A stretch of DNA of 64,000 nucleotides from Paracoccus saliphilus (GCA_003255745.1 KZ836026.1:45689-109688), one strand, 5' to 3'; shown: positions 17,017-26,705, counted from the first letter of the stretch. Numbers and translations are program-made. Notes: a model not told the origin generated them from the sequence alone.

Positions 17017-18201
17017 TTATCCCTTGGCCAGAGCGCCGGCGATGATGCCGCGCTGGATCTCGTTCGAGCCGCCATAGATCGACAGCTTGCGGTTGTTCAG
17101 CCAGGTCGCGGTCGCGGCCAGCACCTCGTCGGCATCCTGGGGCTGACCCTCGTTGCCGGTGGCGGGCAGCGCCAGGGCATGTCCGCCATAGGCCCGCCGG
17201 GTCAGGGCATCCAGCCGCTGGCGGATCTGCGTGCCCTTGATTTTCAGCATGCTGCTTTCGATGCCGGGCGCCTGGCCCTGGGCCGCGGCAGACAGCATCC
17301 GCAGGTTGGTGGTGGACATGGCCATCAGCTCGATCTCGACTGCGGCGATCTCGGACGCGAAGACCGGGTCCTCGGCCAGCGGGCGGCCGCGATGGATCTG
17401 GGCGCGGGCGACGCGGTGCAGGTTGTCCAGTGCGGCGGTGGCGAAACCGACGCCCGCGATGTTGGTGCGTTCGTGCGTCAGCAGGTATTTGGCATAGGTC
17501 CAGCCCTGATTTTCCTCGCCCACCAGGTTTTCGGCCGGGACCCTGACGTCGTCGAAGAAGACCTCGTTCACCTCGGCGGTGCCGTCCAGCAAGACGATGG
17601 GGCGGACGGTGACGCCGGGCGTGGTCATGTCGATCAGCAGGAAGCTGATGCCCTCCTGCTTCTTGCCCTCGGTCGAGGTGCGGACCAGGCAGAAGATCAT
17701 GTTGGCGTATTGGCCCAGCGTGGTCCAGGTCTTCTGCCCGTTGACGACGTAATGGTCGCCCTGACGTTCGGCGCGGCAGCGCAAACCCGCCAGGTCAGAC
17801 CCGGCGCCGGGTTCGGAATAGCCCTGGCACCACCAGTCGTCCCCGTTCAAGATGCGCGGCAGCCAGTGATCCTGCTGTTCCCTGCTGCCGAATTTCTGCA
17901 GCACCGGACCCAGCATCGCGATCCCGAAGGGCACGATGCGCGGCGCATGGGCCAGCGCGGATTCCTCTTCGAAGATGTGGCGCTGGATGGCGGTCCAGCC
18001 GGCACCGCCGAATTCGGTGGGCCAGTTGCCGGCCAGCCAGCCGCGCGCGTGCAGCTTGGCGTGCCAGCCCTCCATGTCGTCCTTGGTCAGGTGCTGGTGC
18101 AGGCGCACCTTGCGGGCCAGCTCCGGGTCCAGCTCGGTTTGCAGAAAGGCGCGGACCTGGTCGCGGAAGGCCAGTTCGTCGGGGGTGAAACGCATGTCCA
18201 T
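17017..18201 (-). CDS. Acyl-CoA dehydrogenase, large subunit type (PimC-like)
   Basis: 394 residues starting MDMRFTPDELAFRDQVRAFL with GGAGATC upstream. FAD- and substrate-binding motifs are clear: QGYSEPGAGSDLAGL, then VNGQKTWTTLGQYAN. The C-terminus reads IYGGSNEIQRGII; the position of the catalytic Glu of MCAD (IYEGT) is Gly. The same change is seen in some heteromeric acyl-CoA dehydrogenases. The start overlaps the thiolase stop by 1 nt. Confidence 0.92.
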   Translation of the reverse strand: MDMRFTPDELAFRDQVRAFLQTELDPELARKVRLHQHLTKDDMEGWHAKLHARGWLAGNWPTEFGGAGWTAIQRHIFEEESALAHAPRIVPFGIAMLGPVLQKFGSREQQDHWLPRILNGDDWWCQGYSEPGAGSDLAGLRCRAERQGDHYVVNGQKTWTTLGQYANMIFCLVRTSTEGKKQEGISFLLIDMTTPGVTVRPIVLLDGTAEVNEVFFDDVRVPAENLVGEENQGWTYAKYLLTHERTNIAGVGFATAALDNLHRVARAQIHRGRPLAEDPVFASEIAAVEIELMAMSTTNLRMLSAAAQGQAPGIESSMLKIKGTQIRQRLDALTRRAYGGHALALPATGNEGQPQDADEVLAATATWLNNRKLSIYGGSNEIQRGIIAGALAKG

Positions 18202-19376
18202 CAGAAGATCTCCAGAAGTCCGGCCGCGCCCTGCCCGCCGCCGATGCACATGGTGACGACGCCCCATTTCGCGCCCCGCCTGCGGCCTTCGCGCAGAAGA
18301 TGGCCGGCGGTGCGGGCGCCGGTCATGCCGAAGGGGTGGCCGATGGAAATCGCGCCGCCGTTGACGTTGTATTTCGCCGGATCGATCCCCAGCGTGTCGC
18401 GGCAGTAAAGGCACTGGCTGGCAAAGGCCTCGTTCAGCTCCCACAGGTCGATGTCGGCGACGCTCAGCCCGTGGCGTTCCAGCAGGCGCGGCACGGCGCG
18501 GACGGGGCCGATGCCCATCTCGTCGGGGGCGCAGCCGGCGACGGCGAAGCCGTGGAAGGCGCCCAGCGGCTCCAGCCCCTCGGCCGCGGCCAGATCCGCG
18601 TCCATGACCAGCAGCGCCGCGGCGCCGTCGGACAGCTGGGAGGCGTTGCCGGCGGTGATGAAGTTGCCCGGACCGCGCACGGGTTCCAGTTTCGCCAGCG
18701 CCTCCAGCGTGGTGCCGGGCCGGTTGCCCTCGTCGGCGGCGATGGTGACTTCGCGTTCGGTGGTTTCCCCCGTGGCCTTGTCGGCAACCTGCATGGTGAC
18801 GGTCATCGGGATGATCTCGTCGGCAAAGACGCCGGCGGCCTGGGCGGCGGCGGTGCGGGCCTGGGATTGCACCGCGTATTCATCCTGCGCCTCGCGGCCA
18901 ATGCCATAGCGGGCGGCGACGATGTCGGCGGTTTCGATCATGGTCATGTAGAGGTCGGGGCGATTCGCCTCGATCCAGGCCTCGCGCGAATGGCGCACGG
19001 GCGGCTGGACCAGCGAGATGCTTTCGACGCCGCCGACCAGGATGGCGCGGGCGCCCTCCTGCGCGACCATCTGCGCCCCCATCGCCAGCGCCTGCAGGCC
19101 CGAGGCGCAAAAGCGGTTGACCGTGGCCCCGGCGATGCTGTCGGGGAGGCCCGCGCGGATCACGGCCTGGCGGCCGATATTGCCGCCGGTGACGTATTCC
19201 GGATAGCCGCAGCCCCAGATGCTGTCCTCGATCAGCGCGGGGTCGATGCCGGCGCGATCGATCACGGCGCGGGCGGTGGCCCCGGCCAGCACGGCCCCGT
19301 GGGTCTGGTTGAAGGCGCCGCGCTTGGCGCGGCCGATGGCGGTGCGGGCCGCCTGGACGATGACGGGCTGTTTCAT
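18201..19376 (-). CDS. Acetyl-CoA acyltransferase (thiolase)
   Basis: 391 residues. The nucleophilic Cys lies in NRFCASGLQALAMGAQM, His in NGGAISIGHPFGMTGART and the second Cys in VVTMCIGGGQGAAGL, giving a complete thiolase active site. It performs thiolytic cleavage of 3-oxoacyl-CoA, releasing acetyl-CoA, the last step of each beta-oxidation round. It overlaps the FadB-like gene by 4 nt. Corresponds to PimB in the pim operon (inferred). Confidence 0.95.
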   Translation of the reverse strand: MKQPVIVQAARTAIGRAKRGAFNQTHGAVLAGATARAVIDRAGIDPALIEDSIWGCGYPEYVTGGNIGRQAVIRAGLPDSIAGATVNRFCASGLQALAMGAQMVAQEGARAILVGGVESISLVQPPVRHSREAWIEANRPDLYMTMIETADIVAARYGIGREAQDEYAVQSQARTAAAQAAGVFADEIIPMTVTMQVADKATGETTEREVTIAADEGNRPGTTLEALAKLEPVRGPGNFITAGNASQLSDGAAALLVMDADLAAAEGLEPLGAFHGFAVAGCAPDEMGIGPVRAVPRLLERHGLSVADIDLWELNEAFASQCLYCRDTLGIDPAKYNVNGGAISIGHPFGMTGARTAGHLLREGRRRGAKWGVVTMCIGGGQGAAGLLEIF

Positions 19377-21457
19377 GATGTCGTTCCTTCGTTCAGGTCG
19401 GCCAGGCTGCGGCCCTGCGCGGCCAAGTCGCGCAGCAGGGGCGCGGCCTGCCAGAAATGGTCGTCTTCGGCGGCAAAGCGGTCGATGTCGGCCAGGATCG
19501 CGGGCAGGCCCTGGGCATCGGCCCAGTGCATCGGCCCGCCGCGAAAGCGCGGAAAGCCATATCCATTCAGCATCACCACATCGACATCCAGGGGCCGCAG
19601 GGCGGTGCCGTCGGCCACGGTGCGCGCAGCCTCGTTCACCATGGCGGCCATGGTGCGGGCCACGATCTCTTCATCGGTGAAGGCACGTGGGGTCAGGCCC
19701 AGATCCGCCCGCACCCGGTCCAGCAGCGGGGCCAGTTCGGGGTCCTCCTGCGGGGCGCCTTCGCCATAGAGATAGTATCCGCGCCCGGTCTTGCGCCCAA
19801 GCCGGCCCAGTTCGTGAAGGCGGTCGGCAAAGACCGGCACACGGTCGCGCGGGTGGCGGTCGACCGCCTTGCGCTGCCGGGTCATGTAGCCGATGTCGAG
19901 GCCCGCCAGATCGCTGACCGCATAAGGGCCCATTGCAAAGCCGAACGAGGTCAGCGCCCGGTCCACCTGATAGGGCGAGGCCCCGTCCAGCACCATCGCG
20001 TCCACCGCCGCGCGGTAATGCGACAAGATGCGGTTGCCGATGAAGCCGTCGCAGACGCCGGCGCGCACCGCGATCTTCTTCAGCCGCCGCGCCAGGGCAA
20101 AGGCCGTGGCGGTGACGTCGGGGGCGGTACGGTCGGCGACCACCACCTCCAACAGGCGCATGACATGGGCGGGCGAGAAGAAGTGCAGCCCGATCACATC
20201 GTCCGGCCGCCCGGTCGCCTCGGCGATCCGGTTCACGTCCAGATACGAGGTGTTGGTGGCCAGCACCGCGCCGGGTTTGGCCACGCGGTCCAGGGCGGCA
20301 AAGACCTGTTCCTTGACCTCCATCGCCTCGAAGACGGCCTCAATGATCAGGTCGGCTTCGCGCAGGGCGGCATAGTCGGTGTCGGTGCGGAAGGCGCCCG
20401 ACAGGATCGTGTCGCGGCGGGCGGCGGGCAACTTGCCGCGCGCCACCGCGCCGTCCAGCAGCCCGGCCACGGTCGCGGCGGCCTTTTGCGCGCCGTCGGG
20501 ATCGCGTTCGACCAACGTCACGTCCAGCCCCGCCAGCAGGGCCGCGACGGCAATGCCCGCGCCCATCGTGCCGCCGCCGATGACGCCGACGCGGTCCAGC
20601 GGCCGCGGGTCGACGCCCTGGATTTCGGGCAGATGCGCGACGGCGCGTTCGGCGAAGAAGGCATGGATCAGGGCGGCGCGCTGCGGGCTGTCCATCAGCG
20701 CGCGAAAGGCCGCCCGCTCGACCGCCATGCCTTGGGCAAAGGGCAGTGCAAGCCCCTCGCGCACCGCATCGATGGCGGTGATCTGCGCGATCTGCCCGCG
20801 CGCGCTGCGCGTCAAGCGGGCGGCCAGTGCCTGCAGCTGCGCCGGATCGAGGGCGGGCGCGGGCAGGTCGCGGCTGCGGCGCGGCGGCTGGCTGGCCAGG
20901 TCATGGGCCAGGTCAAGCGCGGCCTGGGTCAGGTCGCCTTCGGCGATGCGGTCGATCAGGCCCAATTCCAGAGCCTCCGGGGCGGGGATCTGGCGGGCCG
21001 AGGTGATCGCCTCCAGCGCGGCTTGCGCGCCGATCAGGCGCGGCAGGCGCTGGGTGCCGCCGGCACCGGGGATCAGGCCCAGCTTGACCTCGGGCAGGCC
21101 CATCCGGGCGGCGGGCGCGGCGATGCGGGCATGAGCGCCCAACGCCAGTTCCAGCCCGCCGCCCAGCGCGGTACCGTGCAGGGCGGCCACGACGGGCTTG
21201 GCCAGCGCCTCGATCCGGTTGATCAGGTCGGGCAGGAAGGGTTCCGCCGGGGGCTTGCCGAATTCCGAGATGTCGGCCCCCGCGACCCAGGTGCGGCCGG
21301 CGCAGAGGATCACCGCCGCATCGGCCTGATCGTCGGCGGCAAAGGCCTCGGCCGCCTGCAGCAGGCCCACGCGCACGGCCTGGGACAGCGCGTTGACGGG
21401 CGGGTTGTCGATGGTGATGACGCCGATCCGGCCCTGGCGGGCATAGGTGACAGGCAT
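19373..21457 (-). CDS. Enoyl-CoA hydratase / 3-hydroxyacyl-CoA dehydrogenase fusion (FadB/PimF-like)
   Basis: 694 residues. The N-terminal crotonase domain (1-190) retains both hydratase glutamates (GGGLELALGAHARI and GLPEVKLGLIPGAGGTQRL). A 3-hydroxyacyl-CoA dehydrogenase domain follows, with Rossmann motif GVIGGGTMGAGIAVAALLAG near residue 285, catalytic His in GLHFFSPAHVM and the C-terminal domain. It catalyses hydration and NAD-linked oxidation in beta-oxidation. The ATG at 21457 has a perfect AAGGAGG; the frame is open to 21475. It begins 10 nt after the iclR stop. Confidence 0.95.
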   Translation of the reverse strand: MPVTYARQGRIGVITIDNPPVNALSQAVRVGLLQAAEAFAADDQADAAVILCAGRTWVAGADISEFGKPPAEPFLPDLINRIEALAKPVVAALHGTALGGGLELALGAHARIAAPAARMGLPEVKLGLIPGAGGTQRLPRLIGAQAALEAITSARQIPAPEALELGLIDRIAEGDLTQAALDLAHDLASQPPRRSRDLPAPALDPAQLQALAARLTRSARGQIAQITAIDAVREGLALPFAQGMAVERAAFRALMDSPQRAALIHAFFAERAVAHLPEIQGVDPRPLDRVGVIGGGTMGAGIAVAALLAGLDVTLVERDPDGAQKAAATVAGLLDGAVARGKLPAARRDTILSGAFRTDTDYAALREADLIIEAVFEAMEVKEQVFAALDRVAKPGAVLATNTSYLDVNRIAEATGRPDDVIGLHFFSPAHVMRLLEVVVADRTAPDVTATAFALARRLKKIAVRAGVCDGFIGNRILSHYRAAVDAMVLDGASPYQVDRALTSFGFAMGPYAVSDLAGLDIGYMTRQRKAVDRHPRDRVPVFADRLHELGRLGRKTGRGYYLYGEGAPQEDPELAPLLDRVRADLGLTPRAFTDEEIVARTMAAMVNEAARTVADGTALRPLDVDVVMLNGYGFPRFRGGPMHWADAQGLPAILADIDRFAAEDDHFWQAAPLLRDLAAQGRSLADLNEGTTS

Positions 21458-21467
21458 GGAACCTCCT

Positions 21468-22298
21468 TCAGTCATTCAACGCGCCTGACAGGGCCGGGCG
21501 CCCTTCGGCGCAGACCAGTTGTTGCAGGCGGGCGACGGTGTCGCGCAGGGCGGGGCCGACCTCGGCATGAATGCGGGCATCGGGCAGGACGTCGTCCAGC
21601 GCGCCGCAGGAAAAGACCACTGGCCCCGCCAGCCGCGCCGAGCGGAACGGCACCGACACGGCCGAGACGTTGGGCGAATAGCGCAGGTGGTTGCGCACCA
21701 CCGCATAGCCGTGGCCGATCAGCTGGTCGCGCCCCTCGCGCCGCAGCGCGTCGAAGCTGCCTCCATCCAGCGGGGGTTCGGGATGGTCGGACAAAAGCCC
21801 CGAAAATTCCTCGCGCGTGGTGGCGCCCAGCACGGCCAGGCCGGAGGACGACCCGGCGAGGGGCAGGCGATGCCCGACCTCCAGCCAGATCGAGGCCGCG
21901 TGCCGGGGCCGCCAGGTGCGCATCAGCGCGACCTTGTCACGGTCGCGCACGGCGAACAGAACCAACGTTCCAGTCCGGTCGGCCAAGTCCTGCATCATGT
22001 CCTGCGCAGGGTCCAGGAAGGACAGCGAGGCCGCCGCCACATGCCCCATCGCCAGCAGCGTCGGGCCGGGGCGATAGCGGTCGTTGCGTTGCGGCTGCGT
22101 CAGGTATCCCAGGCAGCCCAGCGTGAAGGTCAGCCGCGAGACGGTGGATTTAGGCAGCCCCGTCCGTTCGGCCAGTTGCGCATTGGTCAGGCCGTCGTCA
22201 TCGGTGCGAAAGGCGCGCAGGACCGACAGCCCGCGCGCCAGCGTGGTGGCAAAGTTGCGGTCGGCTTCGTAATCCGGGCGGGGGGTGTCGGACATCAC
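21468..22298 (-). CDS. IclR-family transcriptional regulator
   Basis: 276 residues. The N-terminal HTH (GLSVLRAFRTDDDGLTNAQL, LPKSTVSRLTFTLGCLGYL) is followed by the IclR effector domain with conserved C-terminal motifs. IclR proteins sense small organic acids. It is embedded between dctM (4-nt overlap) and the fadB-like gene, so it is transcribed with the pathway it likely controls. Confidence 0.93.
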   Translation of the reverse strand: MMSDTPRPDYEADRNFATTLARGLSVLRAFRTDDDGLTNAQLAERTGLPKSTVSRLTFTLGCLGYLTQPQRNDRYRPGPTLLAMGHVAAASLSFLDPAQDMMQDLADRTGTLVLFAVRDRDKVALMRTWRPRHAASIWLEVGHRLPLAGSSSGLAVLGATTREEFSGLLSDHPEPPLDGGSFDALRREGRDQLIGHGYAVVRNHLRYSPNVSAVSVPFRSARLAGPVVFSCGALDDVLPDARIHAEVGPALRDTVARLQQLVCAEGRPALSGALND

Positions 22299-23623
22299 AT
22301 GGACCCCGGAAGCAGCAGCGAGATGACCGGGAACAGGATCAGCAGCACCAGGACCAGCAGGTCCATCACCAGAAAGCGCGACACGCCGGCGAAGATCTTG
22401 TCGATGCTGACGTTCTTGGTGACGTTGCTGACCACGAAGACGTTCAGGCCGACGGGCGGCGTGATCAGCCCGATCTCCAGCAGCTTGACGACAATGACGC
22501 CGAACCAGATCAGGTTCAGGCCATAGCCCTCGACCAGGGGGACCATGAAGGGCAGCGTCAGGACCATGATCCCGATCGGGTCAAGAAACATGCCCAGCAC
22601 CAGATAGATCACAACCACGACCAGCATCAGCATCGCGAAGGACAGCTGGGCATCCGCGACCACGCCCACCACCGCGCCCGCCATGCCGCTGAGCGCGACG
22701 AAGCTGACGAAGATCTTGGCCGCACCCGCGATCAGGAAGATGGCGGCCGTCTGGACCAAGCTTTCGCGGATTGCGCGCCACAGCACGCCCGGCGACAGGC
22801 GGCGCTGGGCAAAGCCGATGGCAATGGTCAGCACGACGCTGACGGCGGCGGCCTCGGTCGCGGTGAAGATGCCGCCATAGATGCCGCCGACGATCACGAC
22901 GAACAGCATCAGCGCGGGCCAGGCGGCGATGGCGGCCTCCAGGCGGCTGGCCTCGGCGGCCTCGCCGCGCGGTGCGGCGGCGGGATCGCGGGCGACCCAC
23001 CAGGCGATGACCAGGATCATGCCCACCAGCGACAGAAGGCCCGGCAGCACCCCCGCCAGGAACAGTTGCGCGATCGAGGTTTCGGTGAAGATGCCGTAAA
23101 GGATGAACAGGACCGAAGGCGGGATCAGTGATCCCAGCGTGCCCCCCACCGCGACCGAGGACGTTGCCAGCCGCGGGTCATAGCCCATGCGCAACATCTC
23201 GGGCACGCAGATACGGCCCATGGTCGAGGCACACGCGATCGAGGACCCAGAGATCGCCGAAAACCCCCCGCAGCCCATGACCGAGGCCATTGCCACGCCG
23301 CCGGGCAGCGGCCGCAGCCAGACGGCGGCGGCGTCATAGATGCGCGTCGTGATCCCGGCATAAAAGGCGATGTTGCCCAAGGCCACGAACAGCGGAACCA
23401 TCGACAGGTCATAGGAATGCACGAGGTCGAAGAAGTTCGAGAAGACAACCGAACTGGTCGGGTTCAGCGCCCGTTCGGGCGTCCAGCCGCCGGTCCGCGT
23501 TGCATAGATCAGGAAGGTGCCGATGCTGGCCACGCCCGCCAGGGCGAAGGCGATGGGCACGCGCATCGCCAGCAGGATCAGGACCAGCGCCATCGCGGCC
23601 ATGCCGATCGTCATCGGGTCCAT
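22295..23623 (-). CDS. dctM: TRAP transporter large permease (DctM type)
   Basis: 442 residues, about 12-13 transmembrane helices, with DctM signatures such as SGSSIACASTMGRICVPEML and GSLIPPSVLFILYGIFTETS. It carries the Na+-coupled translocation path for organic acids. It overlaps dctQ by 1 nt (stop and start codons share a base). Confidence 0.95.
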   Translation of the reverse strand: MDPMTIGMAAMALVLILLAMRVPIAFALAGVASIGTFLIYATRTGGWTPERALNPTSSVVFSNFFDLVHSYDLSMVPLFVALGNIAFYAGITTRIYDAAAVWLRPLPGGVAMASVMGCGGFSAISGSSIACASTMGRICVPEMLRMGYDPRLATSSVAVGGTLGSLIPPSVLFILYGIFTETSIAQLFLAGVLPGLLSLVGMILVIAWWVARDPAAAPRGEAAEASRLEAAIAAWPALMLFVVIVGGIYGGIFTATEAAAVSVVLTIAIGFAQRRLSPGVLWRAIRESLVQTAAIFLIAGAAKIFVSFVALSGMAGAVVGVVADAQLSFAMLMLVVVVIYLVLGMFLDPIGIMVLTLPFMVPLVEGYGLNLIWFGVIVVKLLEIGLITPPVGLNVFVVSNVTKNVSIDKIFAGVSRFLVMDLLVLVLLILFPVISLLLPGSM

Positions 23624-24129
23624 CAGCTTACCTCGTTTCCATCGGCATCAAGAATGACATTGCCCCGGCGCAGCTGCGCCAGATCGCCCGCCAGCAGCAC
23701 CGCCAGCCGCAGCCACATCAGCACCAGGCCCGCCAGGAACAGCGCGATCCCCGGCCAGCGCGGCAGGTTCAGGTCGCCATAGTAGAATTCGCCCGATCCC
23801 CATGCCTGGACGGTGACCCGCCCGGCGGCATAGATCAGCGGCACCAGCGCCAGCAGGCCCACGACATGGCCCAGCACGATCAGCCGCGCGCGCAGGCGGT
23901 CAGGCATACGGTCGCTGAGAAAGGTGACGGCGACGTGGCTGCGCGCCGCCGTCGCCGCCGCCATGGGCAGGATGATGGCGGCGACCATCAGTTCCCGCAC
24001 CAGGATGATCGCGTCGGGCACGCTGGACCCCAGCACCGCGCGCATCACGACATTGGAAAAGATCACCAGGCCAAGCGCGATCAGCGCCAGCACGGAAAGG
24101 TCCAGAAGCGTCCGTTCGATCAGGCGCAT
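23623..24129 (-). CDS. dctQ: TRAP transporter small permease (DctQ type)
   Basis: 168 residues with four transmembrane helices; starts MRLIERTLLDLSVLALIALG and contains VPDAIILVRELMVAAIILPM typical of DctQ. The ATG at 24129 is preferred because it lies 4 nt after the dctP stop codon; the frame is open to 24180. Confidence 0.92.
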   Translation of the reverse strand: MRLIERTLLDLSVLALIALGLVIFSNVVMRAVLGSSVPDAIILVRELMVAAIILPMAAATAARSHVAVTFLSDRMPDRLRARLIVLGHVVGLLALVPLIYAAGRVTVQAWGSGEFYYGDLNLPRWPGIALFLAGLVLMWLRLAVLLAGDLAQLRRGNVILDADGNEVS

Positions 24130-24133
24130 GGGA

Positions 24134-25192
24134 TCAGCCGCGCTCCCAGGGGTAGCCCTGCTGTTCCAGTTCGGTGGCATACTGGTCGATCAGGCCCCGG
24201 TATTCCTCCAGCAGCGCCTGCCCGTCCAAGCCCGAGGCATCGGCGCGGGCCACCCATTCGTCCAGGTATTTCTGGCCCGCCTCGTTCAGCTTGGCCCGGT
24301 CCTCGTCGGAAAAGCGGACGATTTCCTTGCCGGCATCTTCCAGCACCTTGATCGATTCGGCGTTTGCCTCTTCGATGATGCGCCCGAATTCGTCGGCCAG
24401 CCCCTCGCCGGCGGTCATGATGACCTCCTGCTGCTCGGGCGTCAGGCTGTCGAACATCGACTTGTTCATCACGATGCCCAAGGCGCCGATCTGGCCCCAG
24501 TCGATGAAGGTGTAGCTGTCGAAGACTTCGTCGAACTTCAGCGCCTTGACCAGGTAGGAATAGGTCTGGGTGCAGTCAATCAGCCCGCTTTCCAGGCCCT
24601 GGTATGCCTCGTAGACGGTCATGTCGACCAGCGTCGCGCCCAGGTCGCGGAAGGTCTGGCCATAGGCGCCGACGCCGCGCACCTTCTTGCCGGCCAGCTG
24701 ATCGACCGAGGCGACCGCGGGCCCCTTGCAACCCATCTGCACGGCAGAGGTCGTGTAGGTGCCGATATAGACCAGGCCCTGCGCGGCCAGGTTTGCCTTG
24801 ATCTGCTCGTTGTTGCGCATCAGCGCGTCGGTGGCCTTCATGCCCACCCAAGGGTCGGGGTTCTGCAGGGGCAGGTCGGCGATGCCATAGGCGACCATCT
24901 CCTGGGGGAAATAGACGCCGATGACGCTGCCCAGGTCGGCCACTCCATCGCGCAGCGACTGCACGGCGGCCTTTTCGGAAAACAGCGCGCCGCCCCAGGT
25001 GATATCCACCTTAATGTCGCCACCGGACTGTTCGGCCACCTGATCGGCGAACCACTGGGTCGCCTCGGCGCGCGCGCCCCGGTTCGGTCCCGGCTCGCCA
25101 TAGATCAGCACCGTTTCGGCAGATGCGGCGCCGGCCAGCGCGGTGATCATGGCACCGGCCGACAGTGCCGCCTTGAATGACTGGATGGTCAT
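24134..25192 (-). CDS. dctP: TRAP transporter substrate-binding protein (DctP type)
   Basis: 352 residues. A signal peptide ends at AGAASA (about residue 25). The DctP fold follows, with DGVADLGSVIGVYFPQEM and KKVRGVGAYGQTFRDLGATL, and a binding-site arginine likely in the KVRG segment (carboxylate clamp in the family). The ATG at 25192 has GGAGG upstream. It is the first gene of the 11-gene unit running to 13296. The ligand is not identifiable; a carboxylate is expected. Confidence 0.93.
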   Translation of the reverse strand: MTIQSFKAALSAGAMITALAGAASAETVLIYGEPGPNRGARAEATQWFADQVAEQSGGDIKVDITWGGALFSEKAAVQSLRDGVADLGSVIGVYFPQEMVAYGIADLPLQNPDPWVGMKATDALMRNNEQIKANLAAQGLVYIGTYTTSAVQMGCKGPAVASVDQLAGKKVRGVGAYGQTFRDLGATLVDMTVYEAYQGLESGLIDCTQTYSYLVKALKFDEVFDSYTFIDWGQIGALGIVMNKSMFDSLTPEQQEVIMTAGEGLADEFGRIIEEANAESIKVLEDAGKEIVRFSDEDRAKLNEAGQKYLDEWVARADASGLDGQALLEEYRGLIDQYATELEQQGYPWERG

Positions 25193-25340
25193 GGGTGAAA
25201 CCTCCTCCCTGTTTCGCAATGCAGATTGTCATTCCGCAGTGCGGAATACAATCCTGAATTGACCGAAACGTGACCCTCAAGCTATCTGGCGGTTTTCCGC
25301 GCAATCCTGAATGCTGCAGTCTGTCTTATCGGAGTTCCCC

Positions 25341-26705
25341 ATGTCGTACCGGCTTTTGCTGGCCCTTGCACTCGCCTTGGCCTGGACCGCGCCTGCCCTG
25401 GCGCAGGATGACCGGCCCTTTACCGCAGCCGATATCGAGGCGGCGCAATACGGCCTAAGCGACCTGCCGCCCGGGCGTTCCGCGTTGACCGCCAAGGTGC
25501 AGATCCTGCTGGACCGGTCGGGGACCTCTCCTGGCGTGATCGACGGCTTCAAGGGCGGCATGAGCCAGAGCGCGATCAAGGCGTTCGAACGGCGGGCGGC
25601 GCTGCCGGTGGACGGGGTTCTGGACCCCCATGTCTGGAACCTGCTTCAGGCCTATGCCGAACGTCCGGTCACGCAAAGCTATAGCATCACCGAGGCGGAC
25701 GCGCAGGGCTTGGTCGCTTCGATTCCAACCGATTATGCCGAAAAGGCGCAGATGGAGGCGATGGCCTATACCAGCGTGGCCGAACGCCTGGGCGAACGCT
25801 TTCACATGGACGAGAAGTTCATCCAGTTCCTGAACCCGGGCACCGCGCTGGTGCCGGGCGCGACGATCCAGGTCATGGCGCCGAACGAGCCGCTGCGCGG
25901 ACAGGTCACGCGCATTATCATCGACAAGGACAACCGCCGCGTCGCAGGCTATGATGCGCGCGGGCAGATGGTGGTGGATTATCCCGCAACCATCGGTTCG
26001 TCGGCCACCCCCTCGCCCGAGGGAACGCACAATGTCCGCAGTGTGGCGATCAATCCGAATTATACCTACAACCCCGAGGTCAACTTCAAGCAGGGCGACA
26101 ACGACCGCAAGCTGGTGATCCCGCCGGGGCCGAACGGGCCGGTGGGCACCGTCTGGATCGGCCTGACCAAGCCGACCTATGGCATCCACGGCACACCCAC
26201 GCCGTCGCAGCTGTTCAGCAACCAGTCGATGGGCTGCGTGCGGCTGACCAACTGGGATGCCGAGGAATTGGCCAAGATGGTCAGCATCGGCGGCACCACG
26301 GTCGAGTTCCTGCAGCCCGGCGTGACCATCGCGGACGTGACCGGCTCCGGTGCGGCCACTGCGACGCCGGTGGCGCCGATCGCCCTGCCCGAGGGCACTG
26401 CGACGCCCGAGGTGCCCGTGACCGAGCAGCCCTTGGCCCTGCCCGAGCAGGCGGGCGCCGCGATCCCTGTCGCGCCGGCCGATCCCGCGGCCTCGGCCCA
26501 GCCCGCGCCGGAAACGCCTGCGCCGGATGCCGGAACACCCGATGCCGCCGCGCCGGATACCGGAGCGCCCGATGCGGCAGCGCCGGAATTCCCGACGGCA
26601 GACGCTGCTCCGGCCGAAGGTCAGGTTGATCCTCTAAGCGACGCCTTGACCGGTGCGCTGCCGGAAGGCTTTGTTGTCCCGCCGCTGGAGGACGCGCAGC
26701 AATGA
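25341..26705 (+). CDS. L,D-transpeptidase (YkuD/ErfK) with peptidoglycan-binding domain
   Basis: 454 residues. A signal peptide (MSYRLLLALALALAWTAPALAQ) precedes a PG_binding_1 domain (about 45-105, with LLDRSGTSPGVIDGFKGGMS) and a YkuD catalytic domain (about 185-325) with active site GIHGTPTPS then SMGCVRLTN (His, Cys, Arg). A long Ala/Pro/Asp-rich low-complexity tail of about 110 residues follows. These enzymes form 3-3 cross-links or attach proteins to peptidoglycan. The ATG at 25341 has CGGAG. It overlaps the next gene by 4 nt. Confidence 0.93.
   Translation: MSYRLLLALALALAWTAPALAQDDRPFTAADIEAAQYGLSDLPPGRSALTAKVQILLDRSGTSPGVIDGFKGGMSQSAIKAFERRAALPVDGVLDPHVWNLLQAYAERPVTQSYSITEADAQGLVASIPTDYAEKAQMEAMAYTSVAERLGERFHMDEKFIQFLNPGTALVPGATIQVMAPNEPLRGQVTRIIIDKDNRRVAGYDARGQMVVDYPATIGSSATPSPEGTHNVRSVAINPNYTYNPEVNFKQGDNDRKLVIPPGPNGPVGTVWIGLTKPTYGIHGTPTPSQLFSNQSMGCVRLTNWDAEELAKMVSIGGTTVEFLQPGVTIADVTGSGAATATPVAPIALPEGTATPEVPVTEQPLALPEQAGAAIPVAPADPAASAQPAPETPAPDAGTPDAAAPDTGAPDAAAPEFPTADAAPAEGQVDPLSDALTGALPEGFVVPPLEDAQQ

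Noticed and set aside
19457..22126. 889-codon open frame on the plus strand
   Set aside because: It is antisense to the FadB-like and IclR genes, with Gly/Arg/Gln-rich low-information translation, as expected for GC-rich shadow frames.
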